A stretch of DNA of 64,000 nt from Plicaturopsis crispa FD-325 SS-3 (GCA_000827205.1 KN832563.1:1126863-1190862), one strand, 5' to 3'. Shown: positions 34,895-46,332, counted from the stretch's first letter. Notes: generated from the letters alone by a model not told the origin. A program made the numbers and translations.

Positions 34895-36374
34895 TTAGGT
34901 TACGCCACTGGCAGTGGAATGCCTATCTTCGTCATGAATCATGACATGGCTGAACAGCTCCTGACGACCATGCCGCAAAGTACGCGCGGCCGCGCGCAGA
35001 CATAGAGGAAAGAATACCAGCCAGAAAAATGTGCGAGATTCTATGCACCGCACGGGTGCATACAGCTTCAATTTGAAGGCATTGTGCGTTAGGCTGCGGA
35101 AAAGGTTGCAGCAGTCGAATATGGAAGGACGCTGAGCGGGATCCGGGATCAACATCTGTTGGACGAGAGGTTCCACGTATGGAATGCGGGACCGAATGTA
35201 GCCCTGTCGTGACGACGGTACGTACATTAGTCGCGGGAGCGTTTGCGGGAGCTACATACGCACCGTGAAGAAGGTGTCGCGAAATAAACATCCAAGCAGG
35301 TACACATCGGCCTTGAAAGGGTCAAAAGGGACGGACCCTTCCTCCACGACTTCGGGAACGTCATCTAGCGTTCTGTTATTAGGTAGCGGGAACACGGGCG
35401 TGTCGTCGAGGCAGACGGTGGCAAGATCGAAGTCGATATAGTAATATTTCACAGGTCCTTGGGCGCGCACGAACCGTTCTTCGTCGTCAATCTGGGCGCC
35501 CTCGGGTGCATGCGTCAGGAAGTACCACCCCCACCTGTCGGACGGATCTACAGGGTGTGCGTCCATCATGATATTTCGCTTGAGGATGTCCCTGATTCAC
35601 GATAACATGAGACGTCAGTCAGCAAATGTCCTCTAACGTACTTTATACATACCCGTGTGCTACACCGTAAACATGCATAAATTCTAAGCCCTGTAAGACT
35701 TTGAATTAGCGATGTGCGCAAATAACGTTCTCGTAGGAAATCCAACCTCAAGTAGTTGTGCTGTAAAACAGAGTGCCTCCGTGTTGAGGAGGAATATTGG
35801 TCGCTGCCATATGTACAGGCGCGGCAGCACAAGAAAGCCGATTTGCGGGTGCACTGAACCATCCGGTAGCATCCCATCGAAATATTCGATCAAGTGAACG
35901 CAATGGTTCCGTGGATCAGGGCGAAGGTTCTCGTCATTGAGATACTCAAGGATAGCCTTCTCACGTATATTGCACCTGTGCTCGCCTGCCTCGGTATGCC
36001 GCATGAGCTTCAGCATTACTTGTAGGCCATCCGAGATTCGCACAGCATCCATGGCTACGTCCGCTATCTAACGACACCAATATTATCATTACATATATTG
36101 GGTCAAAAGCAAAGGATGTATGTACCTCAGAAGATTTGCTATCTGGACATGTTGTCGGATCGGCGCCTGAAGCTACCCATGAGCCAACCCAGCCTAGATG
36201 ATATCTGTCGCGCAGGCGGTAGCCTGCAGATGTCTCCAGAAACGGCTGCCAAGTGACCCATGTATATTCATCCTCTGTCAGCCCATACGGGAAATTGATA
36301 TCTTGCGGTGCTTCGAGGTCGCCGGGTCCCGCCACATTTTCGAAACTTGGAAGATCACCGGACTCGGGCACCAT
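34895..36374 (-). CDS. Kinase-like protein with altered catalytic motifs
   Basis: The ATG at 36374 starts MVPESGDLPSFENVAGPGDL. The fold of a protein kinase can be followed: 'DGLQVMLKLM' (probable ATP-site lysine), 'HLIEYFDGMLPDGSVHPQIG' and 'FLVLPRLY' (hinge), 'AHGDILKRNIMMD' (catalytic loop, HGD instead of HRD, Asn kept), 'YYYIDFDLAT' (DFD instead of DFG), and 'FKADVYLLGCLF' (subdomain IX). There is an insertion between the last two blocks. The C-terminal part 'FKLKLYAPVRCIESRTFFWL' and 'VFFPLCLRAAARTLRHGRQE' has a hydrophobic, possibly membrane-touching segment. About five introns are present. Such divergent kinase-like genes are multi-copy in agaricomycetes. Whether it phosphorylates anything is open; Lys, Asp and Asn are kept, which favours some activity. 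The substrate is unknown. Confidence 0.8.
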
Positions 36375-37373
36375 CAGCTAGTGTAGGCGGTAACGGAAAT
36401 CCAGGATAAGCCTTTTGGTAGATAGGACCAGCTGTAACGGTCAATACAAAGACTAGAGAAGTACAATACGCGCGAGTTGGATCGCTGGAGTCCGATGGTG
36501 CCAACTCAAGCGACTCTGGTTTCAAATCGAGGTCTACTGACTAAGTGCGGGGGTCAGTGCCGCACAGTCAGTGCGCATTCAAGATATCGTGCGGTAACTC
36601 ACATGCTTTCTATGAATCCAGAAAAGTTGAAGGTGTGCGTAGCTGTAGTATGGTGCTATGTAAAGTGAACGTAGGCACATGCGGCCGCGTCGCGAAAGAA
36701 GTTGGAACCACGTGGGAGATCCCAATGAGGAACATGTTAGTTCGGTCGAATCAGACCTCACTGACCTTTACTCCGTGTCTGCGTTCTGTAGAGTTTGACG
36801 TTTGCCTTGCATATCTGGACGTGGTACCACTATATCAACGGAACTGCCGCCATGAAGCTGGTACATATCGTGGCAAAATCATCTCACGATCTCCGTTTGT
36901 TATAATAGTTTACCTCGATCGGGGTTGGATCGGGGTGACGACTCGTCCTTCAGCGCTCGGCGCTGAGTCTCAATAGATGACTTGCCTGGCTCCCAAGGAC
37001 TCGCGCGGATAGATGCTGTGTCAAGCTATGCATATACAGCGTACCAAATCAAGGAGATGTGTGAGTACTCTTTCGTTCTGACTCGACATTTTGTCTAGGG
37101 TGCTCTAACACTGCATTACAGTTTGTGGCGTGTTCAGCTTCGTCGGTTCATTTGTATCATTTATCAACCTCTCCGCATGACTCTTTCGATCACTTCTTTT
37201 TCCATTCCAAGAAGTAGAAGCTCTGAGCTCAACTTGAATGGATAAGATTTCGCGTCTGTGATAGTACGTGGATTTGTCGAGACTTTCATCTGCCCGAGCT
37301 AAACCGTCCCATTAGATACGTCGACCTCTTACTTATGCTGTGCCCTCAAGAGCGCCTACTCATACTTGTTCTC
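36375..37373. other. Spacer with no clear gene
   Basis: This spacer is the upstream flank of the intact kinase-like gene, partly similar to the flank of its paralogue. A 143-codon forward ORF (36545-36976) lies over that similar region and lacks coding character. A possible donor/acceptor pair (GTGAGT at 37057, ..TTACAG at 37121) might belong to 5' leader exons of the next gene. Confidence 0.35.
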
Positions 37374-38512
37374 ATGGACACCGCTCATGCAACACAAATC
37401 TGCCCATGTAGATCGTCCACAACTAGTATAAATAGCAAGCCTCCGTGTCTCTTGGGCGCTCCGTTGCGCAGCTTATCACAGATGCTGTCCCACCAGTACT
37501 GTATTCAATACGCACGCCGCGCAAGTCTTCTCTGTCCGGATCTTCGAGGGTTATTCGCTCGCAAAGGTATAAAAAGGTTCGCCGTATTTCCAAAATCTCA
37601 CAGACCACGCTCACTGATATTGGGGTAGTCCGGTCTATAACAGGTGTGCCAGCGCAGTCTGCGCCGCACACTCAAAGATCCCAGCGTGCCTCATCTCCGA
37701 GCTCTTATCCATCTCCACACCGCTCGACTCAGCCACCGACGTCAAGGCAGCCGCCATCGGGCAGTCGCTACCCCACTGATCGGTATGCTAGCGAATCACA
37801 GCGCTCGAACAGACTACAAGGGCGGGGTGCCGGGGCTGCGCCGATGCCATCCCAAGGTCCTAAACGTGTGCCTTTGGAACTTCCACCCGGGTACGCTTCC
37901 CTTCCAGCTCGCCCTCCGCCACGCTTTAGTGGTCTACGAGGTCGCAGCCCAGCCGTTCAGCAGTCTTTCTCACGCGGTTATGGCCAAGCACCTCCTGTGC
38001 CTACCCAGCGTCAGGGTGCGGGCTACCACGAGCCAGCGCAGACTTTCCCGTCGACACAGACTCCTCAACTTCAGTACCCATCGCCTCGTCAAGGACACCA
38101 GGATCCGGCTTCCTCGATGGGACGCCCACCGATTCCACCCCCTCATTATCAGGCTTCGCGCCCGTTTCCCCAAACACAAGGTCAAGGACAACATGATCCT
38201 CCTGTAGCTACGGGCCGCCCGCAGCGCCCACCTCAGGATCAGTATCCCTTGCGCCTCGTTCCACCTTCTGAGGCTCGAGGACAGGCCGGCCCAGCTTCGT
38301 CAATGAGACGCCCTCCGTTCGCACGCCCGGACCACTGCTCCTCGCGCCCGAATCCCCCGTCGCAGGGCCAGTATCCTGCCCAACCGCCGCAGCCATTCAG
38401 TAGTGCTGGACAGCAAGCGGGATCCAGTTCCGGTCAGTTCGGCCAGAACACGACTCCCGACGCTAGGTACCCGTCGCGACACAACAATCCTAATGGCAAA
38501 GGAAGGCCTTGA
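37374..38512 (+). CDS. Pro/Gln/Ser-rich low-complexity protein, start uncertain
   Basis: A long open frame encodes 'VPPVLYSIRTPRKSSLSGSS', a basic patch 'RVIRSQRYKKVRRISKIS', then ~280 residues rich in Pro, Gln, Ser and Arg with loose repeats such as 'GRPPIPPPHYQASRP' and 'RRPPFARPDHCSSRP', ending GKGRP and a stop at 38510-38512. The main frame has no suitable ATG at its beginning. A first exon starting at the ATG 37374 (MDTAHATQICP) joined by a 73-base intron (GTAGAT..TCACAG) to 'YAVPPVLYS' would supply one, but its donor is weak. No domain is recognised. The composition suggests an intrinsically disordered, perhaps RNA- or scaffold-type protein; this is inference. Confidence 0.45.
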
Positions 38513-38951
38513 GCAACGCCACTCCTCCTCTCGGGTGCGGGCCAGCACGCGCTTCGCAATAATATTGTGGCCATGGGTAACGTGTTTGCTGCTTATGTGG
38601 GTTTTATCGTGATGTTTTCAGTTTGTTTCGAATTTTCCCTGTGCGTGTTGTCGGTGCAATTGTCGCCTCTGCCGTGTCTGTGATGATCGTCGTATATGTC
38701 CTCGGTGTCCCCCGCTGTCAGACCAGTATTGTCTTTGCGTATTGTTTTTCCTGTGCTCCATAGTAAACCTCGACTCGAAATTATAATGGATAATCAATTT
38801 CGTTACTATGCCGTGCCGTGGTCGGCAATGCGCGCGTCAAACAATTCAAATGCAGGTAGCCACCGCTACGTACACCATGAGTGGAGAATTCATATATCTC
38901 ACAAGCAGTGATCCTACAAGTACAGAAAGCAAAAGCAAAAATACACGCAGC
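38513..38951. other. Spacer between convergent genes
   Basis: This is the shared 3' flank of the Pro/Gln-rich gene and the TMEM14 gene. T-rich and A-rich stretches may serve polyadenylation. No gene was found. Confidence 0.4.
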
Positions 38952-39439
38952 CTACAGATGGCCCGCCCTCCTAAGCTCGTAGATAGTCTTGCCGTAGTAG
39001 AACGCCGACGACGCGGCGGTGGTCGCAAGAACGACGGGAATGGGACCTTTTGTGACGCGTGGGAGGGACGAGAGGAGGAGGATTGCGGAAGCGCCTGCAC
39101 GTCGAAGTTCAGAAGTCAAGCCAAGCCATGAGGAAGAGGCGGTGCTCACCCAGTGCGGTCTCGAGACCGTTGTCTGTGCCGAGGCGGATAGAGTTGGCGC
39201 CGTACAGATACAGAAGACCGACACTGCGAGCACCATGAGACGATCGGTGAGCAAAAAGTGAGCGGTGTGAACGTACCCGACGCCTGCGACGAGAGATGGC
39301 ACCGAGCGAGTGCGAGCGAAGCCGGTGATGCCGCCGACGATGCAGAGGGCACTCATGGAGTAGGCTGGATACGCAGACTGCCCGTGCACGCCGTCAGTGA
39401 GTGCGCCAGGGATTGAAGGCGCAGAGGAGGACTTACCAT
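38952..39439 (-). CDS. TMEM14-family small membrane protein
   Basis: The coding sequence is M, then an intron, then 'SAYPAYSMSALCIVGGITGF', 'ARTRSVPSLVAGVGVGLLYL', 'YGANSIRLGTDNGLETALGA', 'SAILLLSSLPRVTKGPIPVV', 'LATTAASSAFYYGKTIYELR', and the end RAGHL. This gives about 110 residues with three to four hydrophobic helices and Gly-rich repeats, matching TMEM14 proteins, which in animals sit in the mitochondrial inner membrane or secretory membranes. The first coding exon holds only the ATG (39437-39439) before GTAAGT, an unusual but family-consistent structure. Four exons meet at standard sites, and the phase holds throughout. The precise transport role in fungi is unknown. Confidence 0.85.
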
Positions 39440-39720
39440 GTTGAAGAATGCGGGGAGGTGAGTGTGGGGAAACAGGAGCGCTAAATTGGCTCCGTGCTTT
39501 TATCACGAGCGGCCGGGCCGCAGCCACCGCCGCGCGTACTTTGCCGACTTTCTATAATTCACAGGTCTCGACTCGTCGTCTGGTCCTCTGGAGACACAAA
39601 TATATTTGAACATTGCATACAAGACAAGAAATGGTTGTAGAGAGAGCATACGAGACGACGAGCATAGGCATAGGACATAGCAGCTTACATACATGGTGCT
39701 TGAACAACAATTCCGACACT

Positions 39721-40503
39721 TTAGCTCAATTCCTCCTTCAACATTTCATTCGTGGCGGGGCGTACCAGAGGCCACAGAGGAGTCTTCAGTGCTAGTTCTT
39801 CCTCCTCAAGGGCTTTTTGTAGATGATCCGGCGCCGCCACAGCGTATTTCTTCGGACGGCCCAAGAAGCTCTCCCACACGCACGGCGGTAGGTCCAAGCA
39901 CGGCGGTGGTGTTGACAGGCCCCTAACCGTTGAGTATAGACTGGCATGCAGCGACGGAGCGGGCCCCCAGGCAGTGGGGGCCACCCGCTGCCAGGTAGGC
40001 CACATGCTGGGTTTTCTGGTAGTCGAATCCGCGAGCAACTTGATTGACGCATTGGCCTGCGAGGAACGGCGGCGTATTGCGTCCAGTGCCGTGCCTAAGG
40101 ACCAGATGGATGCGATGTCGGATGTTTGTAGGGTCATGCCGGGGCCGATTCCGAGCTGGACGCCCCGCAGGCACTGCTGTAGGAGGTGTACCAGACGCTC
40201 GGCATGGTCTTGTGCACGCCGCGGTGGGTCACTCTTAGCCTCAACGTGCGGCTGCACTGTCTCGCTTGTCGCGATTGGCGCGTCCGTGACCGCCACCGCC
40301 ACTGGTTCCGCATCCACCTCAGCGACGACAGCTACATCGGTATCGGTATCCGTGTTGGCGCCGGGGAGATTGGAGCCACGCGCTGCGAGCTTACGCACCC
40401 CCGCCTTTAAGCGACTCACTATGCGTACGATTAGCAGGGCACGGTGTAAGGCACCTCCACGGGGGCCAGGGTGTGGGTTTGGGCTTGGGCTTGGGCTTGA
40501 CAT
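39721..40503 (-). CDS. Uncharacterised protein, 260 residues
   Basis: A single uninterrupted ORF runs from the ATG 40503 (MSSPSPSPNPHPGPRGGALH) to the stop at 39721. The N-terminus is made of an 'agccca' hexamer repeat giving Ser-Pro pairs. A basic helix 'LLIVRIVSRLKAGVRKLA' may bind membranes or act as a targeting signal. The middle is Ala/Val/Asp-rich. The C-terminal half has 'LLQQCLRGVQLGIGPGMTLQ', 'PTWQRVAPTAWGPAPSLHAS', 'LPPCVWESFLGRPKKYAVAA' and 'LEEEELALKTPLWPLVRPAT', which look like conserved folded sequence. The family is not recognised. The length without stops and the codon use support a real gene. Confidence 0.65.
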   Translation of the reverse strand: MSSPSPSPNPHPGPRGGALHRALLIVRIVSRLKAGVRKLAARGSNLPGANTDTDTDVAVVAEVDAEPVAVAVTDAPIATSETVQPHVEAKSDPPRRAQDHAERLVHLLQQCLRGVQLGIGPGMTLQTSDIASIWSLGTALDAIRRRSSQANASIKLLADSTTRKPSMWPTWQRVAPTAWGPAPSLHASLYSTVRGLSTPPPCLDLPPCVWESFLGRPKKYAVAAPDHLQKALEEEELALKTPLWPLVRPATNEMLKEELS

Positions 40504-41172
40504 TCCTGTATAACACTACGCGATGAGCTTCGCGGACGTGTTTCATCCGACGTGGATATAGCACTCACCTAGAGATCTTCAGCGAAGGGGAGGGAGAACG
40601 GAAAGAAAGGTGCTCAGTATTTGTAGCCATGGAACAAAAGCATGCGCACAGACGGGAACCCGGAAGTTCACTTCGGGGGCGGCGGTATCTTGTCTAAGGC
40701 AGCTTCGAAAGGACAATTGGACTTTGTTTCTGAGCAGACTATAGTAGACTATAGTAAGCAGTAGAGCATCCAGTAAGCAGAGCGGTGTTCGGGCCTGCAT
40801 GGCTAAGGAGATGTATGGTGGTAAGTATGCAAATTAGTACGTTTGTCTACACCCGGGCGGCGGGCCGGGAAGCTTAGCAGGGCGCGCCGCCCTATTTTGA
40901 CCAAATTTTGACGAGCGTCGAAATGACTCCTCTGTCCAGCCTCTATCCAATCTTAGAATACGAAGAGGGAAACCTGTCCATATTATTTGTGTTTTGTATA
41001 TATTAGGGAGAAGTATTCTCAGAGAAAAGATCCATAGATGTGTGATAGAGGGCAAAAACAGGACTGAACGGGGGCGAGCGACACTCCAAGTTGGAGACAG
41101 TGAATAAGCAATATTAATCTGAACGCGAGTTAGTGAGGGCAGTGACAGAGAGAGGCAGACCACATACGTGAT
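40504..41172. other. Spacer
   Basis: No gene was seen. A GC-rich palindromic patch (cccgggcggcgggccggg) lies near 40854 within otherwise AT-richer DNA. A pentanucleotide-like doublet ctatagtagactatagtaag occurs near 40738-40760. Confidence 0.35.
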
Positions 41173-44100
41173 CTAGCCGAGGAACCCTTTGCTGGACCAA
41201 TGATGGACCCAAGCATTTACATCTTCGCGACCGACCGGCTCCAAATTTCGCATCGTAGGGCTGACAGCCTGAATTTTTGTCGTGGAGAGGTCCTTGAACC
41301 CACAGGCCTCAAGATCGGCGGCCCCGCTCGACAGCTGCCGCATCTCCGCGTCCGCCTTGCTCAACTCCCCAAAGAACTCCAGCAGCTTAATGGACGGCTA
41401 AAGACAAAGAGTCAGCATAGGTTTGACGCCGACAGTAAGCCCCATCTGGTACGTACGATGCTCTGCAGGTCCTGCTCAGTCGCATGCTCCGCACGCGCTT
41501 TCACGATCGCAAACCACTGCGCAAACGGCACTAGCGTCAACAACTTCTGCGTTTCTCGTGCCAAAGCCTCCTGCAGCGCCGTCATCAGCGTTCGCCAGCT
41601 GACAGGCCTCGGATGCACGAGGTTCAGCGCGAGAGGTGGATGCGCCTCGGCGAAAACGATGTCTACGATCGCCTGGCATACGGCGTGGGCGGGGATCCAG
41701 GACGCGACCTTAACGGAACGCGTCGTTCACATCAGTACGCACGCGGCGGAGTGGAGAAACGGAGGACTTACCCCTTCAGCGTCGGGCAAAGATCCGATGG
41801 CGAGACTGGACTTGACGAAGTTGGGCACCCAATCCGTCGTCGCCCATGCGCCGTTCGGGCGCCCGCCGGAGATCTGCCCTATCCGGATGGACGACGCGTG
41901 CAGGCCACTTTGTGCAAGAAGCTGAACAGAGACAAAAAGCAAGGAATGGACAGTCAGCGGGGTTTTGATACGTGAGCAGAATTTGCTGTCACGTACACGT
42001 TCGGATACGTATTTACTTTCGCCGTATCCGGCACCGACGGCAAAGCTCGCGTCGTATTGCACTTCCTCGGGGTATGCGCCCCGCGTGCGGTCCCAAGACT
42101 GCACAGATCCGATAGACGAGGTGAAGATGAAGCGCAGGCTGGCGGCATGCGGGGACGACAGCGCAAAGTCTACGAGATTGCGTGTGCCCCGGACGTTCGG
42201 CTCAAATGAGGACAGGGACAGGTTGAAATCGAGGCGCCATGCATTGTGAATAATGACAGTTGTCGACTCCAAGAGCTACGAACACACGCAAGTCAGCCCG
42301 ATGAGTAGATGACCGAGAGTGCCCTCCGCTAACCTCTTGGTAAGTGCTTTCGGGCAGTCCCAGATTGCTTTGCGAGGCGTCTCCTTCCACGAACACAACC
42401 TTGGGAGAGCTCACGAGGTTGACATCCATTCCACGGTCCTGGAAGGCCTCCTCTTGCCTCGACTGGATGGTGCGTCCTGAGGACGGGCGGTTGTAAGCGT
42501 ATACGCGCTTGACATTCGAGTCCTCCAAAAGTGCCGCTAACAGATGTGAGCCCAGAGCGCCCGTCGTGCCTGTTAGCAAAACAACAATGTCTACGAGCTT
42601 GGCCGGTGCATCGGGTACGGTGCCGCCCAGTCCCTGCGAGTATTTCTTGATCATGCTTTCGATTCGGGCGACGCCCTGTTCCTGCGCGCTAGCAGTGGCT
42701 TCAGCGGTGGGATGCACGAGTTGCACAACGCGGCTCGCAAGCTGGGTGATAGTCGGGTTGGAAAACACTATGTTCTGAGAAATAGCACCGACGGCCTGGT
42801 TCACCGCCACATCTTTGGACGAACGGAGCGCGCCAATAATGCGGTTTCGCAGGAATGTCGCGCTCAGGCTAGAAAAACAATGATTTTATGAATATGAGCT
42901 TACACCGACGTTTGTTCTCCATACGGGACGCACCTGTCGAAGCCTTGTTCGAAGAGATCAGTGTCCGTAGAAATGGCCTGACCGTCCTGGATGTCTGTGG
43001 CATGTGCCGCGAGCCACGTTTCTACGTCTACACGGGTCCAGGATTTCGGAGGCTCCACGGCCAGGCCAGCGGTTGCGGATTCCTCTACCGTTTGATATCT
43101 ACGGAACGAAAATATTTTTTTAGCTCTCTTCAAGTACGAAGGCGGACCAGACGGAGCTCTTACAATGCCTCGATGTCTTGCTCGTAAAGCTTCATGGTCG
43201 CTTTCCGCATCACAGTACCTTTCGGGGTTCGCAGCATCGGTCTGCTTAGGTCTGTCGCAATAATCATTTCTTTGAAGATGCGGCTGAACGCGGGTGCCTC
43301 CTCGTTAGCCCTCTCGACGAACGGCCTAGACACCAAGTGAGCGGAGCACTAGTGAATGTGTAGTGGAGTCAAAGCCAGCATACCAGATTTTGTTTCTGAA
43401 CGCCGCCAATGCGGCGGGGTCGCGCCCGTCTATCGCGTGGTCTGGGTGCGGCTCTAAGAGGATTCCCACTTGGTTTCGCTGTCGCCCAAACATGATCGCT
43501 CCCTGCACGATGGGGCTCTCTAAAATCGTGTGCTCCATCGGCGCGGGTACCGTTTTCTCGCCGGAAGACAGGATAAGGACATCGTCCAGACGACCGACGC
43601 TGGAAATGACGACACTGTGAGTCGTTATGGAAAGATACAAAACCATCTCGACACACATTTTGGCTAGATCGGGTTTGGTTGGGTGCCTCTCGAATAGATC
43701 ATGTGTAGCGTAACCCGGAACATCGGGGAGGTTCTCTATTGAGACTTGATGCGTCTTGCAATTCTATACCTGAGTGTGAGAACGGTATTCTATTTATGCA
43801 GGAGTCAACGGGAGACTCACGAGGACTTGAAGTTCAAATGTGCCATCATCCTGAGGGGCCCACCGTAGTTTCGCGAGCGGACAAAAGCGGATCCAGGCCC
43901 AGTTTCCTGCCTCAATGTCGGACTGGCGCATGGCAACGTGTATCGGGGCGCCGAACTCGGTAGCACCGTAGAATGAACGCAATTTTACGCTGGCCTTGAA
44001 CATCGAGTCCCCTTTCGCAGGCGCGAGAGGCCCGCCGCCGAACGCCTGGACAGTCCAGCGCACGACGTTATATATGGTCAGTGATACCAAAACGACTGCA

Positions 44101-45207
44101 ACTCACCACGAATGTCAAAGATTTCAAGAACTCTACGGAGCTAGGCTCGTGAGCCCAGGTTTCCAAAAATGTGGGCACAGTGATAAGGGCGGTTGCTCGC
44201 GTTCGTCGCGCGTGCTCAATGAAATTCTCGCTGTTCGGTATGATGGGTTGCCCCGTACCGCCATTTTTCGCCATCGGGGGATACAAACATGTTCCGCGTA
44301 AGCTAATCAGTGGAGAGAGAAGCTGGACGATGAGGCCTGTCGCATGGAACGGCGGGAGTGCCATAGCTGCCAGGCGGATGGGAGGGGTAAATTCGCTCGT
44401 TTCTGCGACAATCGCTAAACGGAGGTGTAAGAACTCCGTCCGCCACGGCGCTGAAAAAAGCCTGTGTACTCACGGAAGGTGCACCATTGGATCATGCTGA
44501 GATGCGACTGCGGGATCGGCTTTGGGAATCCAGTACTACCTGACGAATGCAGGTAAAGGAGGATGTCGGACAACTTGGGACGCCGGTCTAGTGCCGGCTC
44601 GGGATACTCATCGAACGGGTCGCTGCTCGTTTCACGTCCCAGACAGGGGTACAGTAAGTCGAAGGCGGGTGCTTCGGATATCTCGAGCTCGAATGGCTCG
44701 CCCTTGGTCGCGATTTCGACCTCTATTTCGTCAAAAAGCGCGCGTAAGGAGGAGCGGGTGACAATGATACGATGGCAGTTCGTGTTGCGCAGCAGATCAA
44801 TGACTGCTGCCGCCGAATTGCGTTGCGAAATTGGAAAAGGCTGCGTAAAGAGGTTGTCAACTTGAATGAGACATTCCCATGGAGCAACGCCTGAGACTTA
44901 CCACCAAGCCAGCTCTGGCAAGGCCCATGACAAGGGCGTGGTAATGCAGAGTGTCTACATTCGCGATGATGGCTACGACAGCCCCGTCAACACCTGCGCG
45001 GCTGGGCCGCAGGACATGCGCAACGCGGTGGCTAGCACGAGCAAACTCGAGCTGGGACACTTTCGTGACTTCAGGCGAGCCGTCGCGCGAAAAATAGAAA
45101 AACGGTTCGTTCGGATTTTTGCGCGCATTGAAGTCGAGGATTTCAGGAAGCGTGAGCGAGCCATCCAGCGGTGGAGGTGTGGAGGTGGTTGGAAGTGTTA
45201 CAGTCAT
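41173..45207 (-). CDS. NRPS-like adenylate-forming reductase (A-PCP-R)
   Basis: This is a cytosolic enzyme that activates a carboxylic acid with ATP, loads it on a phosphopantetheine arm and reduces it with NAD(P)H. The adenylation domain from MTVTLPTTSTPPPLDGSLTL includes 'LYLHSSGSTGFPKPI' (phosphate loop), 'MALPPFHATGLIVQLLSPL', 'SFYGATEFGAP' and 'GRLDDVLILSSGEKTVP'. The carrier motif 'FEQGFDSLSATFLRN' is split by an intron right at the modified Ser. The reductase domain has 'VLLTGTTGALGSHLLAALL' (Rossmann NADPH site), 'FIFTSSIGSVQSW' and 'GYGESKYVSERLL' (catalytic Tyr and Lys). Its end is WVHHWSSKGFLG. There is no condensation domain, as in basidiomycete NPS reductases and L-aminoadipate-reductase-like enzymes. 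The substrate is not predictable here. More than ten introns are present. No other biosynthetic genes adjoin it. Confidence 0.92.
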
Positions 45208-45746
45208 TTCGACAGCAAATGGAGGGAGTAGAGACGAGTGCTTTAGCGTGTATGATCCTGAGGGACTGTAGAATGGCCATTGACACGAGTGCCGCGTTTT
45301 ATATGCAGTCGCGTATGATCATACCTATACTGTGCGGAAAGCGACGAAGAAGGGGATAAACGATTCAACTCTCGTGGGCATCCGTCGCGGCGCGGACGGG
45401 GACATGCCGTCTTCTGATCGGTCCTATGTCGGAGGCTACGGACTGGCGGCCGTGTCATTCATGGCTGTCGCGCATTTTTTGGGCTCAGCGTAAGGGCGTC
45501 AGGCTTGCTGAAAGACATCCCGAAAGTACATACGCCGTGGTGAAGTTTCTGCCATAGAAGGCATGTCCAGGCGGGTCCCTGTGCTTCGTGCTTCGAATGT
45601 GCGTGAGAGCACGGATAGACCTCTTGCCGCGGTCCGGTACCGCGGTGATTGGAGTGGAAACATTCGTCGGCATGGTTCAGTGCCGAGGTACGCACGAGGA
45701 AGCTACAAAAGATACTGATGAAGTAGCGCAGTGTTAGTGAGATGGA
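45208..45746. other. Spacer upstream of the NRPS-like gene
   Basis: This is the promoter side of the reductase gene. Several short overlapping ORFs lack coding character. No repeat was seen. Confidence 0.4.
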
Positions 45747-46138
45747 TTACGCTCTGAAACGTCGTATGTACGGAAACACGAAGGGCCACACCTTTCTGAT
45801 ATCGATACGTGATAAAGCCTTCAGGCCATTTACTATCCAATCAGGTTTCTGTGTAGCGCATTCAAAATAAGTTGATGGAGGACATCTCAAAAAGCAAGTG
45901 GCAGGATGGATACTTACCCCAATTGAATGACGCTCGACCTGTGCTACGAATGGCACTGTTTGTAGTCAATTAGCAACTCGAATGCCTCAATATACGTGTA
46001 GGAAGTGTCATCTGGCGTACGTGGTAAGTAAAGGAAAAGAGAGGTTCGTATAGTGCGAACAGACTTCGAAACGGAAGCAAAGTGCGCGCCACGTGTGGAT
46101 CTACTCAACGCTAATGTAGAAAAAAAATCGACTGTCAT
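45747..46138 (-). CDS. Doubtful small three-exon gene
   Basis: A spliced reading is possible: MTVDFFSTLALSRSTRGAHF .. 'SLFLYLP', donor GTACGC; acceptor CAAACAG to 'LPFVAQVERHSIG', donor GTAAGT; acceptor CTACACAG to 'KPDWIVNGLKALSRIDIRKV' and 'WPFVFPYIRRFRA', stop 45747-45749. It gives ~85 residues with a basic, Ser/Arg-rich N-terminus resembling a mitochondrial presequence. Phase holds at both junctions and the second donor is strong. No family is recognised, and it could be chance. Confidence 0.3.
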
Positions 46139-46332
46139 TTTTTGCTCGGAATTTTAGTCTGACTACGGGAGACTAACTCAACGCCAGCTCGCAAAGTCTC
46201 ATTTGACTCATTTCAGACCAGGAGGCAGAGGGCGGCTGCTGTACATGCTGGGCGTCCATGGCTACAAAAACTTTAGAGATAGACGACGATAAATTACATA
46301 CACAAGCGAAAGTAGCGATTTCGAGACGACTA

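Noticed and set aside
36470-36545. tRNA-like stretch with a B-box-like ggtttcaaatc
   Set aside because: The B box has an extra base, no anticodon stem or acceptor stem pairs, and the A box is poor.
36545-36976. 143-codon forward open frame
   Set aside because: It overlaps flank sequence duplicated upstream of the other kinase-like gene and shows no coding-like codon use or domain.
40834-41163. 109-codon reverse open frame
   Set aside because: Leu/Arg-rich composition without domain, ATG context or splice support; likely chance.
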